Positions 22,046 to 35,218 are shown, numbered from the stretch's first letter. The stretch: 64,000 nucleotides of DNA from Codonopsis lanceolata (GCA_013146195.2 CM028377.1:1550001-1614000), one strand, 5' to 3'. Made by a program: numbers and translations. Notes: a model not told the origin generated them from the sequence alone.

Positions 22046-25000
22046 TGTGATGACCCAACCCAGATTCTGGAACGGAATCCCAAGGTTGCGCCACAAGGAC
22101 AAGGCAAGAAAGGGACAAGCATTTGAAAAATAGTAGTGTAAGTCGAACAATACAACTAGAAAAAGCTTACAAACAAAATATGAAGCCGTACTAAAATACA
22201 AGTTTACAAAAATCGAAACTGCGAAAGCGATAAGAAAAGGAAGTCCCGAGTTGTGAAGCTCGAAACTAAAGTCAAAAGACTAAGAGAGACATAAATCTCA
22301 CAAATGGGAAAAACAAAACTTGCGTACCGCAACATTGCAGCCGGAGAACAAACCATCGGCACTCCAATCCGGCATTTCAACAAGAACCCAACCTGATATA
22401 ACAATTACCCAACGGCTAACATACCGGGGTTAACAACAACCGAACGACTAGAATTAAGAAAAGCCCCAAAGCTACTGCATGCCTGGGAGAACACTGAAAT
22501 AAATACCATAAAGTGAAGTATACACGCCCGACTAATAAAATTGGGGACAGGAACGTACAACAAGACTATAATTGCTACCCAATAGTAAAGTTTATATAAC
22601 TTTACTCAAGACGTTCTTAACAGAAAAGAAGGACAAAATAGAAGAAACAACACAATGCTAAAGGTGACTCCGCGAGCTACGACTCGGAAGGAACGACAAC
22701 TGCGACAATCACGAGCACACGATCTCAACTCAACGATCGATCAATTGTGCACAACTACATGATCTGCACGACCTCAGCACTGCTAACGGATAACTGTAAA
22801 CTAGAAACAAGACACGGAGTGAGTCATAAAGACTCAGTACGCTACTACAAACGACAATATATCATAAGATGAAACATTGTTATAAAGGATCCTGTAATCG
22901 CATTACTGCGATAAAAACCCATAGATACGTATCGGATACTTAAGATACTCCAAAAGATACCCTTTCCTTCTCACTTACTAGACTGTCCAAATGAACCAGG
23001 GTGAAATTCCCTGTTCAACACAACCAAATGAATTAGAAAGTGATTCTCATGAAAACATTACATGTAAGTATGTATAACTATATATATACACCTCAAGTCG
23101 TTCATAGAATTATCATGTATAAGCATGTATATTTATATATATACATATCAAGTCTTTTGTAGAATTATCAAGTATTAGTATGTATACATACGTATATACA
23201 CACCACATAATTCAAAGATGCACAATCAAGATAAACATGGTCACTTTCGATCCCATGTCTCAATTAACACTTTGTTGTCATATAAGTGCTTGAAATAAAT
23301 CACATAACAGGAGGATATATTATAGAGCCGTTGCCGCAACGTAGATCCTGAAATGAAAACGGTTATCTTGAAAGTGGGTTGTTGGATGCACGTGATTGAT
23401 ACATCGACCTTGAACACGATAGTATTATTCCAAGCGCCCTAATGGTTATGACAATGTACTCTTCTCCACTATGATCAAATAGTGGAGGATGTGTGCATGA
23501 TTATGGTGTGGCGACCCATCACTACCACGAATCTCACGATTTGTGACGGCGATGCGTCGTTTACCATCGAGACAAGACAAGTATGCCAGCTGGACTAATG
23601 GAATGACAAGTAGATGTTTACTCGACATTAAAATTCAAGTAGAGAACGAGCTCGACAAGAGCGAACTCATCCTTGTCAAGTAGATATTTACTCATATTAA
23701 ATCAAGTAGGAAACGAGCTCGACAAGAGCGAGCTCGTTCAAGACAAGCAGGCATGTTATTCACGACATGTTCACGATTAATCATATAGATTATAATAGGA
23801 GCTCGATTGAGTCTCAAAAGTATAATTGCCAAGTTGTCCACTCAATTCTATTCAAGCTCCAAAAGCTAGTAATCTACTCAAATGGATTTCTAAATGTCAA
23901 AGGATCTCACCACGATCCTAGTAAGGTCTAATCGTTTCTTAAACTCGACTCCGTTGAGTCATCGCTACAATTCATCCCAAATAGGATACAAATGCTTATA
24001 TGCATTTCTATCCTTTCTTTATGTTCACAGTTCACATATATCTAGGTTTTATTTCATTTGAGAAGCCTTAGTTCAACAAGTTCACCATTCCACCTTATAG
24101 TGGAATCCAAGTTCAATACATGTACACGAATCAACTTTCAATAGGATATTTCAAGAGTAAATTATGCTTTGAGCCAAGATATGAAATATGCTTATTAAAT
24201 CATATTCATAATACAAGCAAGAAGAATTCAATCATTAACAAGGATCATGGTAATGCTTTCTCATATCACAATGTAAATTAAAAATGGAAATTCATATTGT
24301 CAAGACTTGACATAATTACGCCTTATAAGTCATAATATTGAATTAGACATGGAAGGTTATTTCTAGCAATATACAAGCTAAGTTTATAACTTAATACTTG
24401 CACAATTCACATGAATTCTCGAGGCTACCTAGATTGTCTAGGTTTACCAAGCGACAAGGTCACACGCACTCTTTCCACATTCAAGTCCTTGAGGGTTCAA
24501 GATAAACCATGTTATAATACTATGAGACTCCATCGAAGTTCTCTAAACGATAAGGGCCATGAAATACACTCAAAGGATAAACTCATAGTGTATAGTCAAT
24601 AATCTTTAAGGTGTTCGGGCAATACTAATTTGCAAGATTGAGGTAATACAAGATTCTCGAACAAGGTTTCTAACGAGTCAAGGTAGGTTCATGATGTCAA
24701 GGTGACTCTCGTGAGTTGGGGTTCCTATCATATTAAATTCCACTTCCCAAGGGTCCAATACAGTCTATGTCGCATTCTTACAAGACTTAGGACTTCGTTT
24801 GAAGTCCACAAAGTATCAATAATTTTAGTTCATAATTTGACCATTTAAAACGTCCTTTATTTTAATCACTCCATTATGCTCCAAACGTCCTCAATTCAAT
24901 GGCTAGCGATAAATTCACACTTAACATTATCCAAGGACTTCGGTTGAAATCCTAAATCATAATTTAACACCAAACACCCAAATTGGTCTCAACCAATAAA

Positions 25001-26791
25001 TTCTTGAGATCTTACCATTGAGATCCAACGAACAAGATTAGTCTTGGGGATTTATCCCTAGGCTCAAAATAACATTTTAGAGACCCAAAAGATTTCCGTT
25101 GATTTAATTTACAAATTTTACCAATTCTAGGTCAAATTCAAATTTGGGATTTAATAATCTTCCGGGTTTCTAAACTCAAATAACAAGTGATTCCATACTA
25201 AATTACTCCCATAAACACAATAAACCCATAGAGATTCAAACCCACATGTTTACTAATCAAAGCACCAATTAAATCATTCCATTTAGACATGCAATAACAC
25301 GAGGAACCAAGAGAGACAAGCTCCAACAACCTAGCATCATTTTAAGTTAGAGAGGGAAAGTAGAGGGTGTAGTCACGTACCTATCTCGGCCAACAAACCT
25401 ATTCGGATCGAAGATTGAATCGGTGGAAGGTGTGCTACTTGCCAAGGGCTTCGATTTGGTGGACTCCAATCGAAAATCAGATGGCCAGATCTCTAGCAAT
25501 CATGCATGCAAGGAGAAGGAACTTCAAAGCTCACTTTCTCTCACTAGAACCCAGCTCAACAATGGTGGAAATGAAAAATGGTTGTCATGTTTTGAGTTTG
25601 GGATGATGAAGGCTCAAAGGGTTCAATCCATTGCTTGAGTTATTAAGCTTCCCATTGGTTGATTAATGAAGGCCATTGATTAGAACTCATCCAATGGTTG
25701 AAATTAAATCTAAAGAGGTTACAAATCAAGTGGGGTTTGAATTGGGTCGAATGGGGTTCAAGGGTTCAAGCCAAAAATCACAAAATGGAAAATCCCGTAT
25801 TGCTGGTGCAGAGGCTGGACGGTCGCCCAAGGGGAAGGCTTAGCAAGCGCTCAGTCCCCTTTCTCCTTTCTTGAGTTGCTGGATTTTGTACACTCGTTCA
25901 GTCATTTGGTTGGGCGAGCGCTCAGGTGTCTGGACGGCCAAAATGACTTAAAAAAAAGTCCTAAATGTGTCCAATGCAACCCCAAACCATTAGGGATGTT
26001 TAACTCAAAACAGGTCCAAAACAGGTCCGAACATCACCCAAAACAAGGAGGAATAAAGGGTGAAACTCGCAACAGACATCAAACAATTCAACGAGTTAAA
26101 CAAGGATACTACAAGCATGAATGAACATTCTTAAACTTGTTAAGGACTAGTAAACAAGATCTAGGATTCAAGTTAACATCTCACGATTCTCAAAGACACA
26201 AAATAAGGCAAAGGAAAGCAAACCGAGAGACCCTAAGATTCAAAAGGTCAAACGGAGTAACAATGCTTCCAAACTCTCACCCAATCACACTATGATCAAG
26301 ACCGATGTTATAAAACATACGAGAAGGGTTATGATATGGACTAGAGTACTACTATAAGGTCCAACAATGATACACGAGTATAGAAACTCCAAAGACATGA
26401 TACACGCAAGGTTCGGTTTCACGCAACGTAATAGAGACGAATGTGATGCATTAAGCATCAAAGCAAGATTAGATTTAAGGAATCTATTCCTTAGGTAGTT
26501 TAATACTCAAAGTCTACTCAAGATACTCAAGAAATGACCCAGGCCATAACCGAGATCACAAGAAAGAACTACACGAGAACACTCAACCAAGTCGGCTTCC
26601 GACTATCGTCGAGTTACGACTTGTAACTTAAAGAAGGTAAAGTCTTGAGGAACATAAAGAACTAAAGTATAGGCCTCTTAATAGCCTACCTATACGTCTA
26701 AAGATTCTCTTATCAAGTCGGACACGAGTTGCAATGATTATTTGATCCGCAAAGTAAGATATTCAAACACATGAAGGTTCGGGGTCTTACA
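22046..26791 (-). repeat. Long gypsy-type LTR, diverged relative of LTR X (LTR Y)
   Basis: Starts TGTGATGACCCAACCC and ends GGGGTCTTACA. Alignable with LTR X at many points (GGAATCCCAAGGT, CCGCAACATTGC, AACAAACCATCGGCA, CCGACTATCGTCGAG). Length is 4746 bp. No second LTR, PBS or internal region is attached, so it behaves like a solo LTR. However, the 5-bp flanks differ (GCTGA on the left, TGTTT on the right). Minus orientation is inferred from LTR X. Confidence 0.5.
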
Positions 26792-26940
26792 TGTTTAGTT
26801 ATTACCCATGAATAAAATAAGAGAAATAGGTCAAGAAAATGTGTCATAATGTCAAGAAGATGAAAAATAATGAAGAGCCATTTAATGAATCTGTGCGTGT
26901 TGTTAAGAACAATACATGTAAATTTACCATGTCAAACAAT
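26792..26940 (+). repeat. Dispersed duplicate, copy 1 (of 27425-27560)
   Basis: TGTTTAGTTATTACC then GAATAAAATAAGA, and ATGTGTCATAATGTCAAGAA, recur 633 bp to the right in the same order. Copy 1 begins directly after the end of LTR Y. Confidence 0.75.
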
Positions 26941-26949
26941 AATGATTGG

Positions 26950-26955
26950 AAAAAA

Positions 26956-27028
<73 letters not shown>
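26950..27028. repeat. Poly-A plus (AT)n tract
   Basis: An A-run of about 24 followed by about 27 AT units. A poly-A next to a simple repeat may mark the tail of an old retroposon, but no body is recognisable. Confidence 0.85.
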
Positions 27029-27030
<2 letters not shown>

Positions 27031-27424
27031 AATCACTCACCATTAATTAAGACCAAAAGAGTAAATTTGTCATAGGCTAATTAATTTCATGAATAATTAA
27101 ATAATAATTTGATCCATTGATTTGTACATATTTTAAAGTTAGGTCCTACACTTTTAATTCTATTCATTTCGTCTTGTATTTTAATTTTCTTATCAGTTTC
27201 CCCCTCCTACCATTATCGTTACAAATGTTGCCCAATATTTTCTAAAATAACAAAAATATCATTCCTCAGTCGAGACACTAAAACTTTATTCGAAACTAAA
27301 AAATAATATGGTTTTACTTTTCTTAAATATGTTCGGGAAAGACATTATTAGATTTATATGAAAAATTGTATTGATAATAATAGAATTGTTGGTGAGTATC
27401 GAGATATTAAGTAAACTTTTAGCA

Positions 27425-27560
27425 TGTTTAGTTATTACCTACGAATAAAATAAGATAAATGAGTTAAGAAAATGTGTCATAATGTCAAGAAGATGAAAAA
27501 AATGAAGAACAATTTGATAAATCTCTGCGTTTTGTTATGAAAAAAAAACTAAAATCTACA
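27425..27560 (+). repeat. Dispersed duplicate, copy 2
   Basis: Second copy of the segment at 26792. It differs by scattered substitutions and small indels. The 400 bp before it is AT-rich with no coding frame. Confidence 0.75.
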
Positions 27561-28029
27561 GTTTACTTATTTGAATTTTCAGACTACTACGAGCAGCCTT
27601 AAAAACTATTATACTGGTCCCAAACTTAAGATATTACAAACAAAACCAATTGTAGTAATCACAAATAATTGGGCTCAAATATTTTACCCATCTCCATAAC
27701 TGCGTTCCAAACCTCAAACATCTTTTGCTCTTAACTTGTTTGCTCCTTTTCATAGGACCCGGGGTAGTTACATATGAAAATCTATCTATTCCCCTCCTCT
27801 GGCTATTGGCTTTCTTTTCTTCTACCGCAACTCTCCTTTTATTGGAAGAGACTGCCACCAACCGACATTCTTTCAAGTAGTCTATCCTAAATTAATTAGA
27901 TTATCTCATTGCTTAGTAATTTGACACCATAAGTGGATAGGAACTAAGAAATGACAGACGTTCTAAGAAAAAAGTCCGATTAGAAAGATTTCATGTGTCC
28001 ATTTGAACAAGGTGAGTTGAATGCATTTC

Positions 28030-28905
28030 TTGGTGGTCGTGATAGTAGTACTGACGACTGTGGGGATGGTGGTGTTAGGGGCGGTGGTGGTGGCAATTAA
28101 AGGGATAGCAGTGGAAGTTTAGATAAAATAGAGCATTGTGAGATTTTCAAATCATTATATTTTCATATATCCCCATGGGTTTTGGTTTTAATTTGAATAT
28201 TTGAAAATTCAAAACATTGAATTTGAGTTTGTAAAAAGTGAAATTCAAAGTTGTGTGGTGATGTGTCTATAAATAATGACTTTTGCAAATGAGTTATTTT
28301 GAAGGAAGGAATAAAGAATTAAAAAAGGAATCAAATCAAATAAAAAATTAACTTTTTGGGGGAAAAATGGTTCATTTTGCCACTGTACTTTGATTAATTG
28401 TTAAATTTTGCCACTGTATTATGTTTCGAGCAAAATCGTCATTATACTTTTAAAGATATATACAATTTCGTCACTATCCCTAACTGTCATCCAATTTTAA
28501 CGGTGACTTAACGGAAGCTAAAGATATTTTATTTTTCCGTTTTAGCAAAGTAAGGTGAATGCTTTTTTTTGGTGATAGTGACTAGTGATGGCGGTGGCAG
28601 CGATTGCAGGGATGCTAGTGGTGGTGGTTAGGAGTGGTGTTTGGGGTGATTGTAAACATGACAGTAGTGGTTTATGTAGAATATGATATTGTTAGATTTC
28701 CAAATCATCAATTTTTCAAATCTTCATATAAGTTTGGGTTTCAATCTTCAAATTTGAAAATTCAAAAAAATTAATTTGGATTTGTAAATAGTGAAATTTA
28801 AGGTTGTGGTGGTGGTGAGTTTATAAATGACGAGTTTTACATATAAGTTAATTTGAACAAAGGAGTAAAGAATTAGACAAAAAAATCAAATCAAATCAAA
28901 TTTTG
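28030..28905 (+). repeat. Diverged tandem duplication, unit ~545 bp
   Basis: Copies at about 28030-28350 and 28575-28905 share a GGTGGTGGT-rich start, ATTTCCAAATCAT-like and TTGAAAATTCAAAA blocks, and end in AATCAAATCAAAT. A partial third copy follows near 28915-28985. The spacer has repeated TTTTGCCACTGTA. No coding frame. Confidence 0.6.
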
Positions 28906-29089
28906 ATTTTTGGGTTAATGGTGTTATTTGAGGTGATAATAGTGGTGGGTCTATGAATGATGATGTTGATGGAAGAAAGCGAATGATAAAAAAAAAATTA
29001 AATTAATTCTAAATTTCATTTTTGAGAGTAATGTAATTTTTTAATTTTTAATTTAAATGTTAGAAAAATTATAATAACAACGTTGCTAG

Positions 29090-29216
29090 CCTTACAATTA
29101 ATTTTATAACTTTCCTTACAACTAAGCCTTAAAAAAACAAAAATGCCTTTGTCTAAAACAACTTTGCAGTTCTTCAAAACTTAGTTATAAGAAAAGTAAT
29201 ATAATTAGTTGTAAGG
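29090..29216. repeat. Foldback (inverted repeat) of 127 bp
   Basis: CCTTACAATTAATT...ACAACTAAGCCTT on the left pairs with AACTTAGTTATAAG...TTAGTTGTAAGG on the right, with arms of about 40 bp and several mismatches. It may be a small MITE. Target duplication not clear. Confidence 0.55.
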
Positions 29217-29238
29217 ATAACATTTTCTTTATAATTAT

Positions 29239-30718
29239 GCCAAATTAAAATTCCCCCAAAAGTATCCACCAAATCACATTGTGCACCCCAAGCCTAAGGT
29301 TTGTCCCATAATAGTATCTGACATTATTATTTTTTCTTATTTTTCATCCTAACCACTGTCGTTATAAAAGTCACGTTAATTTGACATTTCCTTATGGGTG
29401 TTAACTCGGGGGAAATATTAGGAATTTGGTGTAAACTTTGTGGGTGCTAAATGTATTTTAGCCTAATAAAAATTAAGAAATAAAATATAATTTTCTAAAA
29501 AAATTATATAAATGTGTGTGTAAAGTTAAAATGACAAAAAAAATGGAGTGGGGGTCCACCATTCCTTTTTTTTTTCTTGCTGAAAGAAAATCTAGAGAAA
29601 AGACTCACCATGTTTTCTGATCTTCAGTTGTCCCCAAAACAAAAATTAACCCAGAACCTGATCTGGATTTTGTCCACTCCCTCCAAATTTCTCTCTTAAA
29701 TTTCTCACTCTTAACCCAGAAGATAGATACGCGTTTGATTTCATTATCAAATTTTTATCTTGATGATGAAAACAAAGTACGCAAACAAAATATATGAAAA
29801 ACTTTTGCCCATAGATACCCGTCACATCTCCGATTTCTTGTATGAAATTGGATCCACTTACCTCCTCCCATGAAACCCAACCACCGCTTAAATCAATCAA
29901 TTTCTCACCCCCCCCCTTTTATCCTCTTACATGACTTAACTTAACTTTACTTTTTCTCTCATAATTCTTTAAATAATCCAACCCGACCACCATGATAGCT
30001 GCTCTAAGGTCGAAATCATCTAGAACCATAGCTTCTTGAACATCTTCTCAATTTCACTACTTTGTTTTAAGCCATATGCAAGTCGGTCGTACGCCCAATT
30101 TTCTCAAGTAAAATTGAAGAGTATTTCAATAAAACCCCTTATCATTTCTCTTAATTCATGCCCGTCTCTCTTTCTGATGAATTCGTCGATATGGGTTATT
30201 GATTTTTTGTTTATCTCATGTTTTTATAAGGGTTTTTAGTAAGTATACTCTATAGCCTCTGATTGCTACTTTAGGCGCAACTTTTGCATGGGATAGAATG
30301 AGGGAGATCGAAGATGGAATTTGGCTAAAATCGAAAGACGTAGGGCTAGAGCTGTGATAGGAGTGGGAAGGGTTTAGGCTGGAGATGGCGGCTTCTATAT
30401 ATGGTGGGGCTGGGGATGGCGGCTATTACGGGTGAGCCGAAGATGGGATTACACCAGGAGATGAGAGAATGAGAGGATGTAAGATTAGGATTTTTCCTTT
30501 TAATGCATTTACTCTTTAACCATATAAGAGTAATGTCATTTTTGCCCCGCACGTGGAAGATCACGTGCTATTTTAAGTGAATTTTCTAACATCCATTAAG
30601 GGTAGGGTGAAAAATGGAAAGAAAATGTAGCATCACATACCATTATGGGACAAACCTTAGGTTAGGGTGCGTTATGCGATTTGGTGGATACTTTGCGGGG
30701 GGAATTGTAAATTAGTCA
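29239..30718. mobile_element. MULE-type element with 9-bp target duplication
   Basis: The 9-mer TATAATTAT flanks it exactly (29230-29238 and 30719-30727), the target-duplication size of Mutator-like elements. The ends are inverted repeats for about 90 bp. AGTATCCACCAAATC and AAGGTTTGTCCCATAAT appear on the left plus strand and on the right minus strand. Length is 1480 bp. There is no transposase. Two short ORFs (29646-29900 minus and 30036-30239 plus) are not recognised and could be filler or captured DNA. Confidence 0.75.
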
Positions 30719-30814
30719 TATAATTATTTTTGGATTATTGAAACAATTATTTATTATTTTTATTTAAAAACATATTTTAAATACTAAATGGGTAACTAAA
30801 TAATGATGTTATAA

Positions 30815-31765
30815 CCAAATCTCATTTTGCACCCCAAGAAAAATTATCAAAATAATCTTCATGTGACATGCACATACCATTTTTCGTTACTATTTTCAAC
30901 ACGCATAGACGGAAGGGAGCAAAGTGGGACAAATGGAAAAATAAGGTATGAAAGTGAGACATTTCCACTTTGGCCATCAACGTAATTTTGTAGCATTTCC
31001 ATATTCTATGTCAAATTTGGTGATGATGATATCATGTCTGATAATCATAGTGATAGACACGGTGACGAATAATGTTTACGATCGATAATTTGGTCCAATC
31101 AAATCATAAACAATATACGGTGCCGATGAGAAATTTATTAGAGTTGAAGCTATGGATGATGAAGACGGATTGAACCATGGCATGCCTCATCTTTGTCGTA
31201 TACATTTGTGATGGGTTCAAATATGGGTTTTAAAATTCGTAGTGTATGCTTGTGTATTGTGTTGTACGAGAGAGAAAGGGGGAAATGTCGGGGGTTGTGA
31301 TAACTTTAATTTTTTGTGGGTTCTTATTCGTGGCGACCTTGACACCTGATTGTGATTATCTGATCTTCAGTTATATCTCTATGATATCAGATATTCCGCT
31401 CTATTTTTATTTATTTTTCAATATAAAATTTTGAATAAAAGATTCATACACTCTTGAGTTTTATTTCAATTAAAATTTACGTAAGAGGTCATTGATGGAG
31501 AAGAAACAGAGAAAGAGTTGTATGAGAAGAAGAAAAAAAAGTTTCTCTTTGGGTAATAAAAGCAATGAAAGTTATGTCAGAAAATGACCAAAATGCCCTA
31601 CACGTAAAATCTCATGTGCACCTTAATGTCAGATTGGTAACATTCGTCGTGACTAGGGAGTAAACTAGAAAAAAGCTATAAAATGATATGAAAATGACAC
31701 AAAACTTCCTTTGGGTGTGACAAAGTGAGATTTCATAGATACTTTGGTGGAATTTTGTATTTTTT
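30815..31765. mobile_element. Decayed relative of the 1480-bp MULE-type element
   Basis: The right end, inverted, reads AAAATTCCACCAAAGTATC...AAATCTCACTTTGTCAC, matching the terminus of the 29239 element. The left end keeps only AACCAAATCTCATTTTGCAC. It has no clear target duplication and no transposase. Internal sequence is AT-rich with an unremarkable ORF (31246-31434). Confidence 0.4.
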
Positions 31766-31870
31766 TAGTGTGACAATATACTTTGGGGTTGAAAGTTTGA
31801 TTCTCCAACACAATTTTTTTTTAAAGTCATAAATTCCAGAAACGATATAAGTAAAATCTCCAACAACAAT

Positions 31871-32335
31871 CACTATTGGATAAACAGTGTTTACCGACTG
31901 ACTATTTCCGTCATTAAAATATATATTTCGTCGATAAAAGTCAATTACCGACAGAACACCGACGGAGAATTCCGTCAGTAAACCGTTGTCGGTAATTGCT
32001 GTCCGGAGAGATTTTTCGTCGGTAATCACCGACGGAAATACAAATTCTGTCGGTAATTACCGACAACATATTACTGACGATATTTTCCGTCGGTAATTTT
32101 ATGTTCCGTCAATAATCACCGACGATATTTTCCGTCGGTAATTTTATGTTTCTTCAGTAATTACCGACGACCTTTTCTGCCGGTAATTTTATGTTCCGTC
32201 AGTAATTACCGACGACATTTTCCGTCGGTAATTTTATGTTCCGTCAGTAATTACCAACGATATAATTCATCAGAATGCAAATTTCGAAACCTATTCAACA
32301 AAACTAGCTTCCGTCGGTAAAATTGATAAATATTT
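31871..32335. repeat. CACTA-1 left (3') terminus and subterminal repeats
   Basis: After CACTA there are about 20 copies of TTACCGACGG / CCGTCGGTAA in both orientations, several as TTTTCCGTCGGTAATTTTA units about 55 bp apart. Subterminal repeats of this kind are TNPA binding sites in En/Spm. Confidence 0.85.
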
Positions 32336-32569
32336 ATAAAAACATCAAAAAAAAATATGAATATTTTGTCGTTTTGGGTACCTGATTTAGCACATTATAT
32401 AAAGGAATGAGATCAAATTCCAAAAACATAAAACATTTAATTAATCAAAAGATACAGAAAGTTAACATCAATTCCTAACTATTACATACCATTAACATCA
32501 AATGTCATCATAACAACATTCCCTTAATAAAAACTGATAACATATCAAAGTTGTATTTGTCCAAACTAT

Positions 32570-33214
32570 GGGGGTGGAAACATATCTCGTATAAAGGAAA
32601 AAGGGGAGGGAGTATTAAGTGACGAGGAGGCTAATCGGTTGTTCATGAATGCTTCCATATATGCCTTCATCTCGGCCATCATTTTTGCTTTGCAGCTAAA
32701 GCTTGTTGGCTCTCAATCAAAGCACGTTGCTGATCAGCCATGGTTCGTGCTTACTCAGCCATGGTTTGATCTTGGCGAGCCATTCTAGCTCGTAACTCTT
32801 CCATGACAGCAAGCTTGGCTGAAGTGGATTGAGGATGAGATTCTGAAGAAAATGGTGAATCCTGAAAAGAAAATGGAAATAAGGCAGCCCCATGCTCACC
32901 TAGCCCGTATAATCATTCGCCCCTCTTCTTACATCCCTAAGAAGAAACGGCAGATTTCCATGCGTTCACATCAAATTGCCCAGCGCACTCCCTACGCTCC
33001 CTATAGGCATTATGTCATAAAAACCCAATAGTAAATTAAAACATTTTACATAATCAATACATAATTCAATTTAATTAACATTAACCATGATACTTACATA
33101 TGCAGTCTCAGCTATTTGATCAACCCATACACGACTTTCACCGGTAGTACTAGAGGTGGTGTGAGTACTTACAAATACATCTGAATAATCAACATGAGGA
33201 TCATATGTCTGAAT
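32570..33214 (-). pseudogene. CACTA-1 TNPA-type gene, C-terminal exons
   Basis: The exon at 33098-33214 is bounded by an AG acceptor and a GTAAGTA donor and reads TYDPHVDYSDVF then ESRVWVDQIAETA. The last part, near 32570-32700, reads KAKMMAEMKAYMEAFMNNRL, a helical C-terminus typical of plant Ptta/En-Spm (Transposase_24) proteins. Between these, frames at 32700-33000 are broken by stops. This is the tail of the protein that starts at 41890. Confidence 0.65.
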
Positions 33215-33959
33215 CTACAATCATCACAATAATAATATAACTTAATTAGCATTCATACAACAATTATGGTTTACCCCAATAAACTCATATAACCATCCCG
33301 TACTTTATGTGTGGAGCCATTTATTCAAAAAAAAAATTGCAAATATAAATTTACGAGACTATAAAAATATCAAAATGTTACGATTTTGTATTATATTTGT
33401 TTCTATTGGATTTTTTTAGTTAGTTTTTTTTATATTTAAAATATTTTCAATTACTTTAAAGTTAAGAGCTTAGTGGTTTTTCAAAAATTAATCCAAAACA
33501 GAAAATGGGGCCACAAGCCAAACCAGGAGAAGAACCGAACCAAGTTGCATAAACAATGATAAAATAGAGCAAACTTACAGTTGCATAAACATGGAAAAAG
33601 CAATGTGAATCAAGACATAAATTTCACCAATTACTTTTGCCAGCACACCACCATGTGATCAGATGTTCAATCTGCTACCCATTTATTAACTCTATATTTA
33701 TGTTGACGGTGGACCTACTTGCACATTCATTCTCCTGAAAAATAATTGGACTGCCTGAAAAATATGCCCCCAATGACAGTCGTCCTGTAAGGCTATTGAC
33801 AATAATTGTGCAATCAAACAACACCACAATTGACTCATCTTTAACTGTGAATCAGTTTATAGAGATCTGCAAAACCAATAAACTATTTGACAGACAAGGA
33901 TTCCTATGAATCAGTATCAAGAGATCAGCATTAAGATCCAAGATCCAACGTAGCCTTCA

Positions 33960-34260
33960 TCAGTTTCTCTTAATTAATTTGGGTAGGCTGTGAGACTCCT
34001 TATTTGCCATTCAACTGTCCAATGCACCCGACAAGCCACATTCACTCATGTCCTATTAGTTATCAACTCCATAATGGTTTTGCTCTTTCTCTACCTCTAA
34101 TTTGGTTGTTGATATGAATACTATTGCACTTCCCAATGGATGCACCAAATGCTCTATGATGTATATGCCCAAACCATCTCAAATAATTTTCGCTCATTTT
34201 ATAAGTACACTTAGGCTTCTATCTTTCCTAAGATTTCCCATACATCTTAAAACTTTCATT
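33960..34260 (-). pseudogene. LINE reverse transcriptase C-terminal fragment
   Basis: On the minus strand KMSENYLRWFGHIHHRAFG matches the K-M-R-E-N-R-L-R-W-F-G-H block that follows RT in many plant LINE ORF2 proteins. Downstream, GRERAKPLWS corresponds to the GRGRPKKTW motif, and a further frame-shifted DMSECGLSGALDS follows. It lies in the large TNPA intron (33215-35218) and is broken by stops and shifts. The rest of that intron (33215-33959, 34261-35218) shows no gene, only a short (GA)n near 34780. Confidence 0.6.
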
Positions 34261-35218
34261 TAAGCAGTGGCAAAGCCAGGATATTGTTAAACAGGGGTCA
34301 ACATATTTTAAAGATCGAAAGTTATCTAGTAGTATCTGAATTTGGTTCAAATGGGTGTCAAGATTTGCAGTTTCCTATCAATCCTACTCTTTATCTATGA
34401 TCTCTGACCTCAGACTCCTACAGAGGCAAATCATAATTTAGCCAAAATCCAACTGTGGTTTGTTAAGTGCCAGGCGAGTTTATTTAATCTACTAGAAGAC
34501 AATTACAGTTGTTCTACAACCATTAAAGTAGCAGAAATTAGTTGCAGACTACAAACATTTGAAAACAAAACAGTTTTACGACAATTTGAAAACAAAACTG
34601 GAAGCTTTTTTAGAGCATTTCTCATACAAGAGGTGTCAGAATATTCAGCACTAATCATCTTTGCCCCCACAATTTGATCAAAAACACAAAATAAGGGACA
34701 TGGGAGCAGGTTTGGGAAATGTCAAACCCGCCCCAAACCCAGTCCGTTGCCATCCCTAAGTGCTGCCCTTGACATTTGATTGAGAGAGAGAGAGAGAGAC
34801 GTACGACACACAAACACACAAGTAGCTAAAAGCAATTATCGAGTCCATATTGTTTTAATAATCTGAACCAAGAGACAGACATAGACAAGTAGCTAAAAGC
34901 AATAAATTATCAATTTCCTTGTACCACCAGCACAAACCCGAATTCTTTTTTTGCCACTGGTTCCAATAAATTATCGACTTGACGTCTTCTAGTGTATGCA
35001 CCCACAAACAAACAAATTCAATCCCAGTAATATATCATCTCATGCAACCAAGTTCCAACAAAACAAAACCAAATTTACAAAACAAGCAGGTAAAAACAAA
35101 ACCTACATGCTTATTAAAGTCATGGATTTCATAGCATCTACATCGCTACCCAACTATTTACGATTAAAAATGAAGACAAGAAATACAATATAACTTAAGA
35201 GTCCATACCATGCAAGAC

